A stretch of DNA of 8,341 nucleotides, taken from an uncultured Paracoccus sp. Its GTDB lineage: Bacteria; Pseudomonadota; Alphaproteobacteria; Rhodobacterales; Rhodobacteraceae. The DNA lies in the NCBI RefSeq assembly GCF_946221145.1, contig NZ_CAMIOH010000136.1:1-8341 (forward strand), written 5' to 3'. The notes beneath the pieces are model-generated. The model was not told where the DNA came from. It was given only the letters and a program-made list of their open reading frames with translations, and made no database searches. Below are positions 6,629 through 8,341 of this stretch, piece by piece (position 1 is the first letter of the stretch; every line of letters begins with the position of its first letter). The position numbers were made by a program, and so were the translations under genes.

Positions 6629-7111
6629 TCAAACCCGGTCGGTCGGGCAAAGCCCCTGCGTGAACAGGACATCGCGGCCCAGGGCCCGCAGATGGCCGCG
6701 CATCACAAGGGCTGCCTGGCTTTCGTCGCGGTCATTGATCGCGTCGGCCAGGGCGCCGTATTCGTGCATGGCCCGCTGCCGCCAGATCCCGGCGACCGGC
6801 CAGACGGGCCACAGCGGCGCCAGGCGGTGCCGCAGAGCCGCAGCCAGGGCGCAGATTTCGGAGTTTTTCGTCAGGTGGCAGATCCGGTCATGCAGGTCGA
6901 AACTGGCCAATCGGAAGGCATGTGGATCGACAGTCGCCATCCTGGCCACCAGATCCTCGAGCGCGCGCATCTGCGCCACCGGCGCCCGGCGCGCGGCAAG
7001 CGTGGCGCACAGAGCCGAGATCTCGGCCAGGGCCTCGAACTGGTCCAGCAAGATGGTCGGATCACTGTGGCTTATGGCTTCAGTCGGCATGATCTTCTTG
7101 TTGGATTGCAT
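6629..7111 (-). CDS. FCD-domain protein lacking the GntR winged helix
   Basis: The 160-residue product matches the FCD ligand-binding domain of FadR-type GntR regulators: LLDQFEALAEISALCATLAARR at 21-42 as the first helix, F-D-L-H74-DRICHLTKNSEI at 71-86, H116 followed by ALADAINDRD, and VMRGH140-L. Members are normally about 210-240 residues because a winged helix of about 65 residues comes first. Here nothing precedes residue 1: an in-frame TAA lies 9 bases before the ATG at 7111, and the divergent transporter begins at 7160. A second start at 7090, with AAGAAG upstream, is possible. The Asp usually four residues before the first metal His is S70; D72 is nearby. The protein cannot bind DNA by the usual domain. 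It could be a decaying regulator or a free sensor domain. Confidence 0.7.
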   Translation of the reverse strand: MQSNKKIMPTEAISHSDPTILLDQFEALAEISALCATLAARRAPVAQMRALEDLVARMATVDPHAFRLASFDLHDRICHLTKNSEICALAAALRHRLAPLWPVWPVAGIWRQRAMHEYGALADAINDRDESQAALVMRGHLRALGRDVLFTQGLCPTDRV

Positions 7112-7127
7112 CGGACGAATTTATACA
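7098..7127 (+). promoter_or_regulatory. Predicted promoter of the SBF-like transporter and asparaginase genes
   Basis: TTGTTG (7098-7103) and TATACA (7122-7127) are separated by 18 bases, which predicts a start near 7134 and a leader of about 26 bases to the ATG at 7160. The -35 lies inside the coding start of the FCD gene, so the two divergent units share this stretch. Pattern-based prediction. Confidence 0.45.
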
Positions 7128-7129
7128 AG
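7118..7129. promoter_or_regulatory. FadR/GntR-like half-palindromic site over the divergent promoter
   Basis: The minus strand reads CTTGTATAAATT, close to the TTGTATACAA type of operator used by several FCD-class GntR regulators. It overlaps the predicted -10 of the transporter promoter, where a bound protein would repress. The adjacent FCD protein lacks the winged helix to read it, so any regulator would have to come from elsewhere. The same bases offer TATAAA as a -10 for the FCD gene only 9 bases before its ATG, which would give a nearly leaderless transcript. Weak evidence. Confidence 0.3.
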
Positions 7130-7159
7130 CGCCTGAAACTGACAGCTTTAGGAATCCCC

Positions 7160-8161
7160 ATGTCCCTGCGCAGGACCGAGGCCGTTCTGGCCCGCTTCGG
7201 CTTTGACCGTTACATGCTGCTGCTGATCCTGACCGTGGTCCTGGCGACCGTGCTGCCCGCGCGGGGCACGACGGCGCAGATCCTGTCGCATGTCACCTAT
7301 TGGGTGATTTCGCTGCTGTTTTTCCTTTATGGCGCCAAGCTGACCACCGCGACCATCATCGCCGGGCTGGCGAACTGGAGGCTGCAACTGTCGGTGCTGG
7401 CGCTGACCTTCGTGCTGTTCCCGATCCTGGCCCTGGCGCTGAAGCCGCTGGCGCTGATCTGGCTGCCGACGGCGATCGGCGTGGGGATCCTGTATATCGG
7501 CTGCATGCCGTCCACGGTGCAAAGCTCGATCGCCTTCACGGCGGTGTCGGGCGGCAATGTCGCGGGTGCGGTCTGCGCGGCGTCCCTGTCCAATCTGATC
7601 GGGGTGATTCTGTCGCCCCTGCTGTTCGCGCTGCTGATCCCGCAGGGCACGGGCTATGGGATCGAGCCTGCGGCGATCTGGAAGATCGTCCAGCAGATCC
7701 TGTTGCCCTTTGCCCTGGGCCAGTTGTGCCGCCCGCTGCTGGCGGGATGGCTGGCGCGGCACCGGACGGCGACGACCGTCGTGGATCGCGGGTCGATCCT
7801 GCTGATCGTCTATGCGGCATTCTCGGCCGGGGTCGTCAACGGCATCTGGCAGGTGATGTCGGCGCCGTCGCTGGGGATCCTGCTGGCGCTGTGCGCCGTG
7901 CTGTTGGCGGCCGTAATGGGGGCCGCGCTGCTGATCGCCCGCGCGGCGCGGCTGGATCATGCCGACCTGATGGCGGTGCTGTATTGCGGATCCACCAAAA
8001 GCCTGGCGACCGGCTTGCCGATGGCGGGGATCCTGTTCGCGGGGCAGAACATCTCGCTGATCATCCTGCCGCTGATGCTGTTCCATCTGCTGCAGCTGGG
8101 CGTCTGCGCGGTGATCTCTCAGCGCATGGCAGGGCGGTTGCAGCCGGGGATCGCGGCATGA
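7160..8161 (+). CDS. SBF-like (YfeH-type) bile acid:sodium symporter family transporter
   Basis: This inner-membrane transporter of 333 residues belongs to the bile acid:Na+ symporter superfamily, SBF-like branch. About ten hydrophobic segments are visible, near 18-33, 45-59, 75-97, 103-115, 135-160, 173-195, 211-231, 236-260, 284-294 and 299-320. Signature stretches are P117-STVQSSIAFTAVSGGN and G277-STKSLATGLPMAG, which match the two discontinuous-helix regions where ions bind in this superfamily. The start at 7160 has AGGA six bases upstream; the frame is open further back to 6623, but that part lies opposite the FCD gene and does not resemble the family. The stop overlaps the next ATG. 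The substrate is unknown: bile acids are unlikely, and organic anions or an amide linked to the asparaginase neighbour are only guesses. Confidence 0.88.
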   Translation: MSLRRTEAVLARFGFDRYMLLLILTVVLATVLPARGTTAQILSHVTYWVISLLFFLYGAKLTTATIIAGLANWRLQLSVLALTFVLFPILALALKPLALIWLPTAIGVGILYIGCMPSTVQSSIAFTAVSGGNVAGAVCAASLSNLIGVILSPLLFALLIPQGTGYGIEPAAIWKIVQQILLPFALGQLCRPLLAGWLARHRTATTVVDRGSILLIVYAAFSAGVVNGIWQVMSAPSLGILLALCAVLLAAVMGAALLIARAARLDHADLMAVLYCGSTKSLATGLPMAGILFAGQNISLIILPLMLFHLLQLGVCAVISQRMAGRLQPGIAA

Positions 8162-8341
8162 CCGCCGCACCGCACGTTTCGGTCATCGCCACCGGCGGCA
8201 CCATCGCCAGCCGCCAGAACCCGGACGGATCCAGCACGCCCGGCCTGGACGGGCAGGCGCTGCTGTCCCGGCTGGGCGACCTGCCGCCGGTCACGCTGCG
8301 CCCGGTCGATCTGTTCGCCAGGGATTCCTCGACCCTGACGC
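8158..8341 (+). CDS. Asparaginase-type amidohydrolase, N-terminal part
   Basis: Sixty-one codons are seen before the window ends. The ATG at 8158 overlaps the transporter TGA (ATGA), so translation is probably coupled. VSVIATGGTIAS at 7-18 is the N-terminal active-site motif of bacterial-type L-asparaginases, with T15 as the expected nucleophile. D56-S-S-T-L-T fits the second substrate-binding motif (DSS-x-M-T). There is no signal peptide, so a cytoplasmic enzyme is expected that releases ammonia from asparagine or a related amide. The loop at about 19-30 has no Tyr, whereas the classical E. coli enzymes use a Tyr there. This may be a divergent subgroup with another substrate. The family call is firm; the substrate is open. 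Confidence 0.85.
   Translation, partial: MTAAPHVSVIATGGTIASRQNPDGSSTPGLDGQALLSRLGDLPPVTLRPVDLFARDSSTLT

Noticed and set aside
6623..7159. Possible N-terminal extension of the transporter frame
   Set aside because: The frame is open, but the translated part is antisense to the FCD gene and has no membrane character. The ATG at 7160 has a proper AGGA site and fits the family length.
7148..8170. Minus-strand open frame of 340 codons opposite the transporter
   Set aside because: It is extremely rich in Arg, Gln, Asp and His with no domain; the plus strand has a coherent membrane protein with a ribosome site.

Overview
The window is GC-rich and gene-dense, with no rRNA, tRNA, CRISPR array or recognisable insertion sequence. 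Codon use is strongly GC-biased, genes are packed with 1-50 base gaps, and the proteins look alphaproteobacterial. A Rhodobacterales member such as Paracoccus is my best guess, but I have no taxonomic marker to prove it.

Positions 1-7111 are read entirely from the minus strand and hold a phenylacetate (paa) degradation locus. In transcription order it contains: an FCD-domain protein without a DNA-binding domain (7111-6629); the phenylacetyl-CoA-responsive repressor PaaX (6577-5744); a 122-base control region (5743-5622); the 3-oxoadipyl-CoA / 3-oxo-5,6-dehydrosuberyl-CoA thiolase PaaJ (5621-4416); the complete phenylacetyl-CoA epoxidase set PaaA, PaaB, PaaC, PaaD and PaaE (4401-596); and an additional ferritin-like protein related to PaaA/PaaC (588 to beyond the left edge). 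PaaABC form the oxygenase core, PaaE feeds it electrons from NADPH, PaaD is an assembly or maturation factor, and PaaJ makes the thiolytic cuts at the end of the pathway. The ligase (paaK), isomerase (paaG), ring hydrolase (paaZ), dehydrogenase (paaH) and thioesterase (paaI) are not in the window.

The control region before paaJ has a plausible sigma-70 promoter. A perfect GACC-GATT-GGTC palindrome sits on the predicted transcription start, next to a second 22-base palindrome and a 41-base inverted repeat. PaaX is therefore probably not the only regulator that could act here.

Positions 7160-8341 are read from the plus strand and diverge from the paa locus. They encode an SBF-like (YfeH-type) membrane transporter whose stop codon overlaps the start of a cytoplasmic asparaginase-type amidohydrolase that runs off the right edge. 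The short region between the FCD gene and the transporter carries a plus-strand promoter and a TTGTATAAATT-like site that resembles operators of FCD-type GntR regulators.

The points most worth a second look are the extra ferritin-like protein behind paaE, the FCD protein that has lost its DNA-binding half, and the palindrome over the paaJ start site. The core paa genes themselves look complete and ordinary.
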